In this document: in pieces, positions 1 to 10,903 of the stretch | How positions within the stretch are numbered: position 1 is the first letter of the stretch | How the letters are laid out: every line of letters begins with the position of its first letter | DNA from: Guadua angustifolia | Lineage: Eukaryota > Streptophyta > Magnoliopsida > Poales > Poaceae | Direction: 5' to 3' | DNA: 64,000 nt | Assembly: GCA_036346375.1 (NCBI GenBank) | Contig: CM070520.1 | Span: 51,478,198-51,542,197, forward strand | Translations under genes and position numbers: made by a program | Notes under the pieces: model-generated | Told to the model about the DNA's origin: nothing | Seen by the model: only the letters and a program-made list of their open reading frames with translations | The model's database searches: none

Positions 1-20
1 GACTGTCCGCGTCGAGTTGA

Positions 21-170
21 TCTAACAAAGATAGGCACAAGCTTTCACCCCCGTGGGAAGGCCCCTTCACCGTCGTGGAGGTCCTCCGACCCGGCACCTT
101 TCGACTCAAGGATGCCGATGGCAACGTCATCCCTAACGCGTGGAACATAGCAAAGTTAAGGCGATTCTAT
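21..170 (+). pseudogene. C-terminal end of gypsy integrase/pol (remnant)
   Basis: The plus-strand frame reads the typical last residues of a gypsy polyprotein: a KLSPPWEGPF segment, then VVEVLRPGTFRL, and an ending in WNIAKLRRFYP. This tail follows the integrase core in Tat-type elements. An in-frame TGA at 18-20 and the change of frame just upstream show that the reading frame is damaged at the window edge. The open frame runs on to 389, but the part after the RRFYP motif does not look like protein I recognise. Only the terminal 50 residues are present, so no catalytic residues can be checked. Confidence 0.7.
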
Positions 171-762
171 CCTCAAAGCTTTTTCTTGTCCTCGCACCTT
201 TTTACCCATTCCTCCGAGTTCAAGCGCTGCTTGGCGATGAAGGCTTGGCCCCCACGCACCGCTCGGGGGCTACCGGTTCATACACTCACACGAGTCGGTG
301 ACCCGATTGGCCATAGGGCTCCCCATAGCGGCAACCCTCTCGACCCAAGTACTACGGCCTATGCTCCAGCGACTACGGTTGCTAAGTAGCGCTTCGCGGA
401 AGAAGGAAGTGCCCATGCGGTGTGATCCATGGTTGGTCGGGAACACTCTTCTCACACGTGAGTGCAAGTGAACATTTCGTACCCTAAATTCCTGCTCTTT
501 CTGCGCTTTCTTCAAAAGTGTTAACACAATGACCTACGCTTGAACAACCCCCGCGGTTCCTAAGGCTATGGTCGTAAGTGTTCATCACGGCAAGAAAGCG
601 CAAATGACAGAGTTGAAATTACGGTCGGCCCGACCGGCCTAGGCATTAAAATAAACTTTAGTTTATTACACGCTAAGTTTATTACATCACAAAATGAAAA
701 AACATCTAACACTTTCTACTCCCGGTGGAGGACGACGCTCATGTGCAGATCCTCGCTAACGA

Positions 763-3700
763 TCAACTCCGGCGTGGCTCGACTTGAGCTTCGAACCTAT
801 CGATCTCCTCATCGGTCCAGTTCCCAGCGATCCCACTACTGACGGTGTCAAGGTCAATACCGTCGTAATGGGAGATGGTGCAGACAAGCGCTGAAGAAGC
901 CCCGAGTGTGACGCCCACGCTCACCGAGCCCTCAACGTGCTCGGGCACGCGGGCTAGCTCGGTGGCTAGCGAACTCGGACCCTGCACGGCCCCGAGTACC
1001 CGGTTGCAGATGTCCCAAATTCGACCCATCGAGGGTCGCCCGACTCGGCCTTCTGCTCGGTTGCTCCTCCAGTCGCTTGGCCAAAGGCCACCTCCACCAG
1101 CCAAGATCACCCGCGTCGCGGCGCCTCCTCGCTTTGTCTCACTACCACGGCATCGCTGAGATTCTTTTGCAACTCTGCAGATTGAAACAGCGTGAAAAGA
1201 GCACGCCTGGTGGGCCGCGATCGCGAAGTCGATCGAGAAGTCGGGTCACTTACCAGCCGCGGAGTCCGTCAGAGTGCGGAGCTCCTCCTCGGCCTTGGCC
1301 CAGGCCTCTTGGTCACGCGCGGCATCCCCCCGAAGACCCTTGACAAGGACTGCCAAGTCCTCGCTGAGTTTCTTCGCCGAGGTCATTTCTTCCCGAGCGG
1401 CGTCCCATTCGATACGCAGTCGCTTGGCCTCCTCTTGGGCCAAGTCGCGCTCACCCTGGAGACGGGTCGCCTCTGACCGCGCAGTCTCTTCCGCGGCAAC
1501 GGCAACGTCCCTTGAGCTGTTGGCCACCTCCAGGAGAGGCTCGAGCTCGGACACCCTCGTCTTCAAGGATTGGTCTGTCCGGCACACCTCGAACAAGACC
1601 TCCGTAGCTTGGTCCAGCTCCTGGCAGGCCTTTTCCTCCTCCGCCCGATCGTGGGCCAAAGCCTCCTGAGCATCGCGTAGCTCGGAACATAGTCGGTCGC
1701 GCTCCTCGTCAGCGGCCATCCTCCGGCCGTGCAAATGCGAGAGGAAGCCGAACTTGTCCTCTGATCGGGCCCGCAAGTGCTGCAAAGCACGAGCACCCTA
1801 TCAACCCACTGCAAATTCACCAAAAATTGCAAGGACGGGATTTTGTTTCGCCTACCTCCCCGATCGAGCGAATTCCCCTGGTAATGGCATCCAGCGCCTT
1901 GCCGGAGGATTCGAGGGCGAGGGCCAGACCCTTTCGGATCTGGTCCACTTCAACCACGGCTTGCCGCACACCCTCCTGAAGGGCCTCCCACTCCCTGCGC
2001 TCTGCCGTGTCATCCAGCACAAGGGGCGGCCCGTTTGATCGATCTCGCTCGGCGGTCGAGTAGCGGGCAGGGCAGCCGAGGGATTCCTTCTGCGACAGCC
2101 CAGCCGACTTGTGCTTGCCGAGGATCACACGGCCTGATGACCACCGCCCGACGCAGGCCACCCTCATTGTGGGGTCTCGCGGCGGCGCAGATCGACCTGA
2201 GCACCCGGATCGCGTGGTGGCGATTTCCGGCGGTGGTGGAGTTCTTCCTCACCCTTCAGTTCGGGTGAGACCCCGACTTCGCCATGAGTCGCCGAGGCTC
2301 CTCACTCCGCTCATTATGGGCGCCGATCCTTGTCGACCCCTCCGATGGCTCCGGCACCGCCTGCGGTGCCTCGACCCTTGGCAGCCCCGTCGGCAGCCCC
2401 AGCACCGCCTCCGGTGCCTCGGCACTTGCCGGCTCCGGCGGCAGTGTTGGCCCCACCGGTAGCTCCGGCTCATCTTGCGGCTTCTCGACCCCGCCGATCG
2501 GGATGGCGCCATCCTCGTGCCACCACCGGATAAAGCCACGCCACGGCCACCCCCTGTAGTCCTCGTGACGCGACGGTCGGTCGGAAACCGCTCGAGCCAA
2601 ATTTTCATGCCATATGACTCGGGAATAAGGGGATACTCACAGCGCCGAGTGGGTGCGCGGCAACCGCGCCTTCTTGGCCGGCCCTCCTTGCGGGGGCGAG
2701 TCGCCCCTCCGCTTCCCCCAGGGTGCCTCCGCCAGGGGCGCCCTCGCTTTTGGCTCGACTATGGCGGCACTCGCGCTAGTGCCCTCGTCCGGACCGCTCC
2801 CGGTCGGCGGCCCAAGGTCCAACCCGCGGTATGGGTCGTCACCGCCGTCATCGTTGCTACCACTCGAGGTTGACTCCGGCCCGGCCGTATCAATGGCGGT
2901 CATGTCCGAGACCTCCTCGCCGTGCGCGGCCCTCGGCGCGCGCTCTTGCCTCTTCTTCCTCCTCCTCTCGTCCTTCTGCCCCTTACGAGCGGATTCAAGC
3001 TGCGCGGACACCGCGCGGGCCGAAGCCCTCAACTCCTCCCACGGCAGCAATGCCCGAGAGACCGTCCCGGCCAGCCCCTAGAAAACACAGAAGACACTTG
3101 TCAGACCAAATGCTAAGGGCCAAGAGAAGAAGAAGAGAAAGGAATCGCTCGGGATACCAAGTTCGGGGGATTGTGCGCTGAGAATGGCTCGGGGTGGCCA
3201 CCCGCCGCCTCGGTGGCGCTGCCACCCGTAACAACGGACACCTGAGCCCCGACCTTTGACGCGGGGAGCTCCGACTGCGCCATTCTCATGGGGTCGGACA
3301 CCCCTTCGTACTGGAACATGGGACACACCCTATCCATTAGGGGTTGAATGCGCATTTTCATGAATATGCGTACAACGACGTCACCGGTCAGGCCCTGCTC
3401 TTTCTGGGTCTGGATCCGCTCGATGATCGCGTCCACTTTGTTCTTCTCCTTCCGGTTGGCCCCCCAATTCCACTCGGGCCTCGCCTCGGGGTGCCAGCCG
3501 GTGAAAACCGGGGCGCTTCCTCCCGGGTTCCGGGCATAGAACCATTCGGAGTGCCAATCTCGGTTCGACGAAGGCAGCTTCAAGTCGATGTAGTCCGCCG
3601 CGCGCCCGCCGTGCAGTTGGAGGGCCACACCCCCCATGGGCGCCGAAGTATCCGCCAGTTTGTCCTTCCTTAGCCAGGCATGGAAGAAGTGCCTCCACAG

Positions 3701-4021
3701 CGCCCAGTGGGGTTCGATCCCCAAGAACGCCTCGCACAGCGTCATGAAGACCGCTATGTGGAGCACGCCGTTGGGGTTGAGGTGGTGCACCTCCGCCTTG
3801 TAGAGATGCAGTAGCCCGCGGACGAAGGGATGGAGCGGGAGCCCGAACCCGCGCTCATAGAACGAGGCGAGCACCACGATCTCACCGTCTTTCGGCGCGG
3901 GGACCGCAACCCCCTTCGGCACCCTCCACCCCGAGACATCTCGCGGAGGGAGGAAACCCTTCTTCTCCAAGCCAGCCGCACGGCTGGATTGAGCAGAGCA
4001 CTCCGGCCACGACATCTCCAA
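763..4021 (-). pseudogene. Antisense additional ORF of Tat element (Transposase_28-like gag-like protein), broken or intron-containing
   Basis: Minus-strand open frames at 4021-3113, 3050-2637, 2167-1817, 1785-1246 and 1110-763 line up head to tail. The first (about 300 residues) has the pattern of the plant 'putative gypsy type transposon' domain: a DGEIVVLASFYERGFGLPLHPF stretch, a GVLHIAVF-like helix, then FLGIEPHWALWRHFF and a tryptophan-rich NRDWHSEWFYAR segment. The 1785-1246 frame is a long charged alpha-helical or coiled-coil region rich in Glu, Ala and Arg (repeated EEA/ARE/LRD patterns), as in the C-terminal half of this family. The breaks may be introns or mutations; I cannot tell which. 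The function of these antisense proteins is not established. It lies between pol and the 3' LTR, facing pol. Confidence 0.6.
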
Positions 4022-5015
4022 GGATGAAAGCAGCCAAAAGGTGTAGAAGAGGGAGGTGAGAAATTCTTCTCTCTGGACCCTTTGCTCTCTTTTCTCTCAG
4101 GCGAAGGCGAGAAGGCAGGGAAAGCAAAAGCGAGTACCTATCCAAGCCCCTATGCCAAATTATAGGGCCGAACGGCACCCACGAAAGCGGACCTTGACCA
4201 AACAAACACCATCTCGGTTGAAGCGTCGCACGTCCCGTCTGGGCGCCACGCCGGGCCGCTAGTGAGACGCATCGGTTCCCAATTTTTTCGCCTCACATTT
4301 AATTGCCCCACTATGCATTAAATACTAGCAGGAGGCGCCTGGACACTGCTTTGGCCGCACACCTTCGCAACCTTTTCGGTTTTAAGGGCCGGGTCGACCG
4401 GCTCAAGAATCGTATGAAAAAGCCCACCGGGCCGCTATGGCCTCGAGGTGGCAAACGAGCTTAACAGCTCGTGTCGGGGCCCAGTCTAGCACGGCGGGTT
4501 CCATGGGCCTGATCCACCAAGTGGATTCAGGCCCACCCCAGCATAAAATTGAGCAAGGGGCGAGGACAAGGCAAACCCCCAGTGGGTCTCTAATTGGGTC
4601 GGCTGACGACCCAATCGCCTTAACTCATGTCCGAGACCATACTTCACACTCTCCCGCGGAACCCATCGATGGGTGGCAACCGGTATGTTCCGGCTCGTGG
4701 ACGCACCTTATCTGCACGGATCGAGTAAAGAAAGGTTTCTTATGGGTCACCCATGGCCTGACGCCCGACGCAGGATAGTCCGTGGAATGGTCCCCCAGAG
4801 AGGATCTCGAGTCCCACTCAGATCACCGTTATTAGCTCATGAGCACGTGTTCAAACTAAGCGCATAGTAAATATGTCCGCTCACCCCTCCGTGTCCCACA
4901 CCGCGGGCGGGCGTACATGGGACAGCATACGCCATTCCTCCCGCAGATAGCCTCACTAGTTGAGGACTCGATCGACGCCCTGCTTAACTTTCGGCAGTAA
5001 ACCCTTTTTTCGGAC

Positions 5016-5262
5016 GCGTCAAGCTACGACGTAAAACTAGCACTCGGACACCAGAACCTTACCTAAAGGTATCTGGGCATCCGCGCCGACCAAGGCCGCG
5101 TCAAGCTACGACGTAAAACTAGCACTCGGACACCAGAACCTTGCCTAAAGGCATCTGGGCATCCACGCCGACCAAGGCCGCGTCAAGCTACGACGTAAAA
5201 CTAGCACTCGGACACCAGAACCTTGCCCAAAGGCATTTGGGCGCCCATACCGACCAAGGCAA
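5016..5262 (+). repeat. 82-bp tandem repeat, three copies, in LTR U3
   Basis: A unit beginning TCAAGCTACGACGTAAAACT recurs at 5019, 5101 and 5183, so the period is 82 bp. Each unit ends with ...GACCAAGGC. The copies differ by only a few substitutions (for example TTACCTAAAGGTATC versus TTGCCTAAAGGCATC). The array lies in the U3 part of the LTR, upstream of the TATA box, where tandem repeats often act as enhancer modules in plant retrotransposons. That role is inference. Confidence 0.9.
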
Positions 5263-5768
5263 CGTCGTGCCGGATCCCGCCGACCAAGCCAGTCGGGCTC
5301 TGCCAGCCAGAGTAAACCCCCCAACCGGCTCTCCGACCCGCTCGGGTGCTCGGGGGCTACACCCACCGGTAGCTTTCGCCATACGCCCGGTCAAAACCAG
5401 TAGATCAAGTTTGGTCGGCACTACCAACCAATGCACGATGCTCGATTCCTCGGCACATGTAATCGACTAGGCTCGCCTCAAGACGCTTAGGTCGGACTTC
5501 AAACCAAGTCGGATGAGTGTGCCCGGACGGCCGACCAGGCCCGCTTGCTCGGTCAGATTCTACCGACCAAAGCAAAACCCCCGACCGATTCTAACGAACT
5601 CATTCGGAGACTCTTGTGAATCACTCATACAGGATCCCCGGTGCCCGGGACAACGAATGGGCGTCCAAGCCGACTTTGGCCAAAAGGCCCTCGAGGCTCG
5701 AAGGACTCTCTTCCCCGACCAAGCCGACCAGGAGGACTGTCCGACCCACGCCATGTGTCGGGAGCCCC

Positions 5769-5850
5769 GCAAGCTCCGACCCCCGCTATGGGTCGGACGC
5801 CTCGCAAGCCCCGACCCCCGCTATGGGTCGGACGCCTCGCAAGCTCCGAC
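5769..5850 (+). repeat. 35-bp tandem repeat, about 2.3 copies, in LTR
   Basis: The phrase AAGCTCCGACCCCCGCTATG occurs at 5771, again (as AAGCCCCGAC...) at 5806, and its start a third time at 5841, so the period is 35 bp. It lies in the same U3 region as the 82-bp array. Confidence 0.85.
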
Positions 5851-6260
5851 CAAGCTAAGCTAATCTCTCTCCACCGTCGCAGTCAACCTCGAAGTTAGCC
5901 TTTGCCCACCACAGACACGACGGCTCAGGTGTCCGTTCGAGGCGAGTGGCTCCTTCCCAAGGTGGTGAGGAAGCTGCCAAGTCAGCGTCGATCACATCGT
6001 CGATCACGCCTGATGGGAGGACGCGCTCCCTCCAGACAATACGAGCGAGCTGCAGCATCGCGTCGGCAAGACGACAAGCGCGCCAGAGGGTAGGTGCTAA
6101 CTCCCAAAGCAAAAGAAAACCACGCCACCCGACGTGTCTACTGACCCGGCATGGGGCGAGAAGACGCTGGTCAGCCGTCAAGACCGAAGCACAAGACTCC
6201 TAGGCGTAGGACACCCCATCCTTTCTTTTCCAAGCTCCCGTGTAACCTGCTCCCTCCGTC

Positions 6261-6270
6261 TATATAAAGG
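6261..6270 (+). promoter_or_regulatory. TATA box of the Tat LTR promoter
   Basis: TATATAAAGG follows a CCTCCGTC stretch and precedes the GGGAGGGGGAGGAACTTT region. Its position inside the LTR fits the start of R about 30 bp downstream. It is a canonical plant TATA box; use in vivo is not shown. Confidence 0.6.
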
Positions 6271-6575
6271 GAGGCAGGACCCTCTGGGAGGGGGAGGAAC
6301 TTTAGACGACCTTTCACGGTTCTTACGAACGAACATTTTCCATACTTCTTCCATTCGGACGAGGCGCTTGAGGCCAGCCCTTAGCCCTCGCTATAACGCC
6401 ACCATGCTGCTCATTTGCCGTGACTCGAAATACTAAACCCACCTCACAGAATCGAAGTAGGGATATTCGGCCCGAACCAGTATACATATTGGACTCACTG
6501 AGTCAACCATTCAAGAAGAAAGAAAACGCGGCCCCTTAACTACAAATTTATTTACCGGTATTCGAAACACCGACA

Positions 6576-7316
6576 CAACCTTTTGGTAGACTTGTAGTAG
6601 ATTAATTTCGCAGCATTCGCGTGGGCAAATCGTGGTAAAATTGTACTTTGTTTTCGCTAATGATTTTTTATGGTAAGCATATTAATGTCATTTTCGTGCG
6701 ACCAGTCCAAGCACATTTGCACGTGCTGGCCTGGAAACTTTGCTCCGATGTATACCATTGTTTGACTTGTAATGTGTAACCTAGGGAGCGATAGCAGCGG
6801 TGCATGCGTGTGCATCTTTAGTTTAGATGTCTTTGCCAGTCTTGCTAGCTGGAGCTGCACTTGGTTGGCTATAGTCTAGATGAGTAACTCCAAAGTCGAG
6901 GTCAGTCGTCCTTGGAGTATCTGAGCCGTCCCTTTTCAGAACTAAATTTAAGTTAATAGAAATGTAAGTTTTTATTCTAAAAATATGTCATATTTTCTTG
7001 TGGACATATGGTTATACTATTTTTAAATTTAAATGCATCGATATTCTTTATGATATTTTTTATGGATACTATAATATTTTTAGTTGATCCACGTGGCCCC
7101 TAATCCAAATCTGGCTCATACCGCTCATCGGCGCCTCAATCTTTCGTCAGTCTGTCAGTTTATCCAGGCCGAGCCTCGAGCCCCACTCTGACCGAGCCCG
7201 AGCCTCGAGCCCCTCTGAGCTTGACTTTCTGGCCGTCTAAATCGCCTGTTCGACCATACCTTGTGAAGCTTGAGTCCCGAAACCGTAAGCGCCGCTTAGT
7301 CGCTGCTTGCTCAAGA
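6576..7316. other. Intergenic DNA, nothing recognised
   Basis: About 740 bp of mixed AT-rich and GC-richer DNA. No frame looks like protein, and I find no paired termini of a transposon. The GC-rich part (7090-7310) has several repeats of GAGCC/CTCGAGCCC but no regular period. Confidence 0.5.
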
Positions 7317-7818
7317 TAAGGGTGGCAATTGTACCCATGAGTTCGGATACTGCTGGTTTTGCACCGATCGGTCGGGTTCGGTTTTAATTTTACCCGCGGG
7401 TTCTTCGTTCGGTGCGAAATGGGTTCGGGTTTTAATTTTCACCGTGGGTATCCATCGGCACCAGAATATCGATATACCCATCGCAATTGCCGTCGGATTC
7501 CGCATTACCAGGTTTGGGTCGAGTTTGCATTGCCGTCGGATTTGACTTCGGGTTTTGGGTTCGGATTTCTTGTCGGGTCGATTTTGCAAAACCCACACGA
7601 ACCCAACCTATTGCCACCGGATTACACAAACCGTCGAGTAATTGGCTCGGGTTTGCAATTCGCCGGGTTCGGGTTCGGGTATAGATTTTTACCCGATATG
7701 GTATTTGGGTTCGGGTCGGGTTTTTCAATTCGGATTTCGAGACCGGTTTTTCAATTCGGGTTTCGGATCGGGTCGGGTTTTGTAAAACCCACACCTGACC
7801 CGACCCGTTGCCATCTCA
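7317..7818. repeat. Low-complexity GGGTTCGGGT-rich element, probably a hAT-related MITE
   Basis: The segment starts TAAGGGTGGCAATTG and ends TTGCCATCTCA, whose reverse complement is TGAGATGGCAA, so the ends form a short imperfect inverted repeat. The interior is an irregular array of GGGTTCGGGT/ACCCGAACC motifs, which gives long spurious open frames rich in Gly-Phe. Elements with GGGTGGCAA-type ends and such interiors are common in plant genomes and are usually grouped with hAT. No matching 8-bp target duplication was found. Confidence 0.45.
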
Positions 7819-9525
7819 GTTCCGCATGCCCACTTCGCGCCTCGGCTATATAGATGCAGCTGCAGAAGGCCAGTGTTGCGCTCAACCCTCGTGACTACAT
7901 CCTGAAGCTCAAGAGAACCCTTTCGACCCCTTAGCTCCTCCGCCCTCTCACCATTGCCGCAAGAACCGAAGGAACGGAAAACTCAAAATCCTGCTACCCC
8001 AGTGCGTTGAGCTCAAATTCCCTCTTCGCATAGCACCTTCATGGGTCCTAGAGCTCAAATTGTCTGTTGATTGCAGCTCATTTCGGACGGGACCTCGCTG
8101 CTACGCCATTTCCTCACTTTGCCGAGCAGCGCACGTTGGCGGTCTTCCTCGGCAAAGCTCCGACTGTTCTTACAGGTAAATCACGTCCCTTCGGCCTCTG
8201 TGAAGGTGCTCGAGCTTTCGATTCCTCATGTGCTCGCTCCGGCGAGCTCAGTCGCCGTTCGTCCGAGGCGCCGCTGTGCTGCCTCGGTGGCAGGCTAGCT
8301 CCGGCCCTCGCCGGAAGCAAAGCGACCCACCACCGGGTCCGCGAGCTCGCGTCGGTCCCCACCGAGCCCTCGGCGCGCCGGCTTCGCCGCGACCTCACCG
8401 GCGGCGCGAAGCACTAGTGGCCGCCCTGTTTTTCACCTCTGACTCGCGGGCCCCACGCGTCAGCATCACCTGAGTGCCTGGGCGCTGTCAAGCGGGCCCA
8501 TTCGGTCAGCACCTGTAGGGGCTGAGTTAGCCAAATACGCAAAAGTCGTTTTCCCAGTTGGAAAGCGTATGGAAAGTGTTCTATTTTAGCATTTCTTCAA
8601 AATCAATGTGTTCTAAAGCTTATAACTTCTGCATATTAAACCCAAATCAAGTGAAATAAAATTCTATATTCATATAAAATCCAGTATATTCTGAATATGC
8701 AAAAATATTTTGAAGTTGAGCTCTGTTATAATTTTAAATTCAAAATTTGAATATAGGTTCAAAATATGCCCTTAAGACAACTTTTGCAAATGATCTCAAA
8801 AGTTAATGAAACCAATTTTGTTTGAATCCTCAGGTCAAAAGGAGTTCAAATATGTAAAAATATTTGAATTTTAAATTATTTTATGGCTTTTTCTAATAAA
8901 GGCTTAATGCAATGGAATGAATAATCAAATAAGTATATCTTATTTAAATAGGCTTCAATTTTGAGTGTAGTCAATTTCTTAAAGCCATTTAGTCAATAAT
9001 CTAACCAATTGTGTAGAAATAAATAGGGTGAACTATAGAATATATCCATGATATTCTATATAGTTGTATATCAACGAAGTGCTTAAATAAATAATTTTAA
9101 TTCCTTGAAATAGTTATTATAAAGAAAGTATAAATTTTTTCCTATCAGTTCGTAAATCAAGAATGGATAATCTATTGGAGAACCTATGTCCGTTGTCACA
9201 GCAAATCTTTACTTTCTATATGTGTGTCTTCTTTTTGCCTCATTTGGGTTTTCTTATTTGTTATGTTTTCTGGTACAACGAGTAGACTCTGATGCTTCCT
9301 AGTTTCCTGACGATAACCTCATCGATGACCCCGACTACATCCCTAACAACTAGCAGCAAGACAAGCACCTTCTTGACCATCTTTGAACCTACTAATTGAA
9401 CTTTTTATATTGCTTTGCCAAAACTATTATGAATGCACGTACTTTTCTGTATAAATGCTAGTTTGGGAATATGGGTAGTTATTCCAAAGAACACATGAAA
9501 CTTCAAAACCCTTTGGTTTTTGACA
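7819..9525 (+). repeat. Fragment of a long gypsy LTR (family shared with 29.8, 37.7 and 39.4 kb)
   Basis: A CTATATAGATG promoter-like start near 7846 is followed by GC-rich leader sequence and then AT-rich DNA. At 9287-9440 it shows the module seen in the other LTR fragments of this window: GTAGACTCTGA, an ATGACCCCGACTACATCC-like stretch, a CAGCAAGACAAGCACC-like stretch, and a TTTCTGTATAAATGC motif. The plausible family is a chromovirus of Tekay/Del type, but only LTR sequence is present, so that is a guess. It lacks defined ends. Confidence 0.5.
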
Positions 9526-9734
9526 TGTTCGTGATAAATTGAGAGAATAAATCGATTCGTCGCTCAATTTTTGAGAAAACCGATCGATTTTTCAATTTTT
9601 TTATTTTTTTCCAAAACGTTTGATTTCAAAACCCTTTGGTTTTTGACATCTTCGTGATAAATCAGTACTGCTAGAACTTTGATTTTCAACTTGAAAACGG
9701 TTTGATTAATGCAGGGTCAAACATATCTCCTTTA

Positions 9735-9881
9735 GGGTGTGTTTGGTTGCTTGTACCAAGTGATACATGTATAAGATGGTTCAAGAAAAATGTTATCTAT
9801 GTATTTGGTTACTTGAAAGGAACCATCCCGTATAATCATTCAATCTCAACCCACCAATCAAACACATGTTAAAACACACCC
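9735..9881. mobile_element. Tourist-like MITE (PIF/Harbinger), 147 bp
   Basis: The element starts GGGTGTGTTTGGTTG and ends AAAACACACCC, and it is flanked on both sides by the trinucleotide TTA (9732-9734 and 9882-9884), the typical PIF/Harbinger target duplication. The right arm also carries CAATCAAACACATG, the complement of the TGTTTGGTTG part of the left arm, displaced by a small insertion. There is no coding capacity. A second member with nearly the same ends lies at 58646-58928. Confidence 0.75.
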
Positions 9882-9884
9882 TTA

Positions 9885-10426
9885 ACGATGTACTGGTAAA
9901 TTAACACAAGCCATTAATCTACTGCTGCCGCCTCTTCCAAAACAAGGCCCCTCTCTGAAGCTGCCAAGGCTAGCCATATTCCCTGATTCACGTTAGAACT
10001 GCTAGAATCATGAATTGATTCGGGGTCAAGTCAATAGCACCATAATGTATCTCACGAGCATCAGTGGCTTCTCCCCGCTCCACTCCGCCACAGTCGGATC
10101 GATGGTGCCCCTGCTGTTCACGTTTCCCTACCCAATTTGTTGTCCTTGAGCGTGTTACATCGCCATCTCCCTTCGCTTTTCGCCCAGGTGCATCGGCCAT
10201 CTCACAAAGCCAAAGGTTAGCAAGAGAAAAAAAAGACAATCCAATACCTGCTTTTACCAACTTTAGAACCTGGAAAAGACCAAGAATGATCAGTGTAGTA
10301 CTGTAGTCTGTGTAGATTACATGATAAAACCTAAACCTGTGTGACATGTGATTTTTTTTTTTGCAAAAGTTGTGTATCTGGTTTGATTCTTTCAGGCTAC
10401 TCAACTTTATGCTAGCTTCGATCGCA
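9885..10426. other. Intergenic DNA with one small unsupported minus-strand frame
   Basis: This stretch contains a minus-strand open frame from an ATG at 10204 to 9988 (about 72 codons, starting MADAPGRKAKGDGD). It has no recognised domain and no evident promoter, so I do not call it a gene. Confidence 0.3.
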
Positions 10427-10903
10427 ATGTCCAGTAGAGTTGTGCACGGTATTTGACCGGTATACGGTATTCAGTATGGTATGGCAAATTTTTGACTTTT
10501 AGGATATGGTCTTTTGGTAGAAACCGCGAGTAAACCGAAATAAAAAATACATGTATAATTAGATAAAGTAATGGTTAATTGTGTATAAAGTATAGTTTCA
10601 CATGGAAATAATATCACTAGATTTATCAAAGTAATGGCCAAATGTGTGCAATATTTTTACTAACGATAATTAGATAGATTAATGGTCAAATGTGTGTATT
10701 AGAAACTGTATCAATGTCTAAATGACAAGTAAAAAAGAACAATTCACGCTAGTTTGGTAAATATGGTATTTACAGATACCGAACCAAAATATTATGGTAT
10801 TTATCGATACCGAACCGAAATTCTATTTGATATTACATTTTAATTACCGTATTTCTTTAAAACTATATTTATCGAACCATATTTATTAATTATATCAGAT
10901 GCA

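Larger units (their letters stand above)
1..6575 (+). mobile_element. Ty3/gypsy retrotransposon, Tat lineage (RIRE2/Grande-like), 3' part
   Basis: The left edge begins in the last codons of a gypsy integrase. This is followed by about 3.3 kb of antisense coding sequence (763-4021, minus) and then a putative 3' LTR (4472-6575). The order pol, antisense ORF, 3' LTR is characteristic of the Tat lineage of grass gypsy elements, whose extra ORF often lies in reverse orientation. The antisense protein resembles the 'putative gypsy type transposon' (Transposase_28) family. The 5' LTR, gag and most of pol lie left of the window. Several frame breaks suggest the copy is inactive. Assignment to Tat rests on layout and protein recognition, not on a reverse transcriptase tree. 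Confidence 0.75.
4472..6575 (+). repeat. 3' LTR of the Tat gypsy element (putative boundaries)
   Basis: The segment begins TGTCGGGGCC and ends CACCGACA, giving the TG...CA termini and a 6-bp terminal inverted repeat (TGTCGG/CCGACA). It contains a TATA box at 6261, about 310 bp before the end, as expected for U3-R-U5 order. No clear polypurine tract precedes 4472, so the left boundary is less sure than the right. The other LTR is outside the window, so LTR identity and target duplication cannot be tested. Confidence 0.55.

Noticed and set aside
1246..1669. Plus-strand Ser/Ala-rich frame opposite the coiled coil
   Set aside because: It is the shadow of the minus-strand charged helix region, which has the recognisable composition.
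7359..7853. Gly/Phe-rich 164-codon frame
   Set aside because: It is a translation of imperfect GGGTTCGGGT repeats within a MITE-like element; both strands are open for the same reason.
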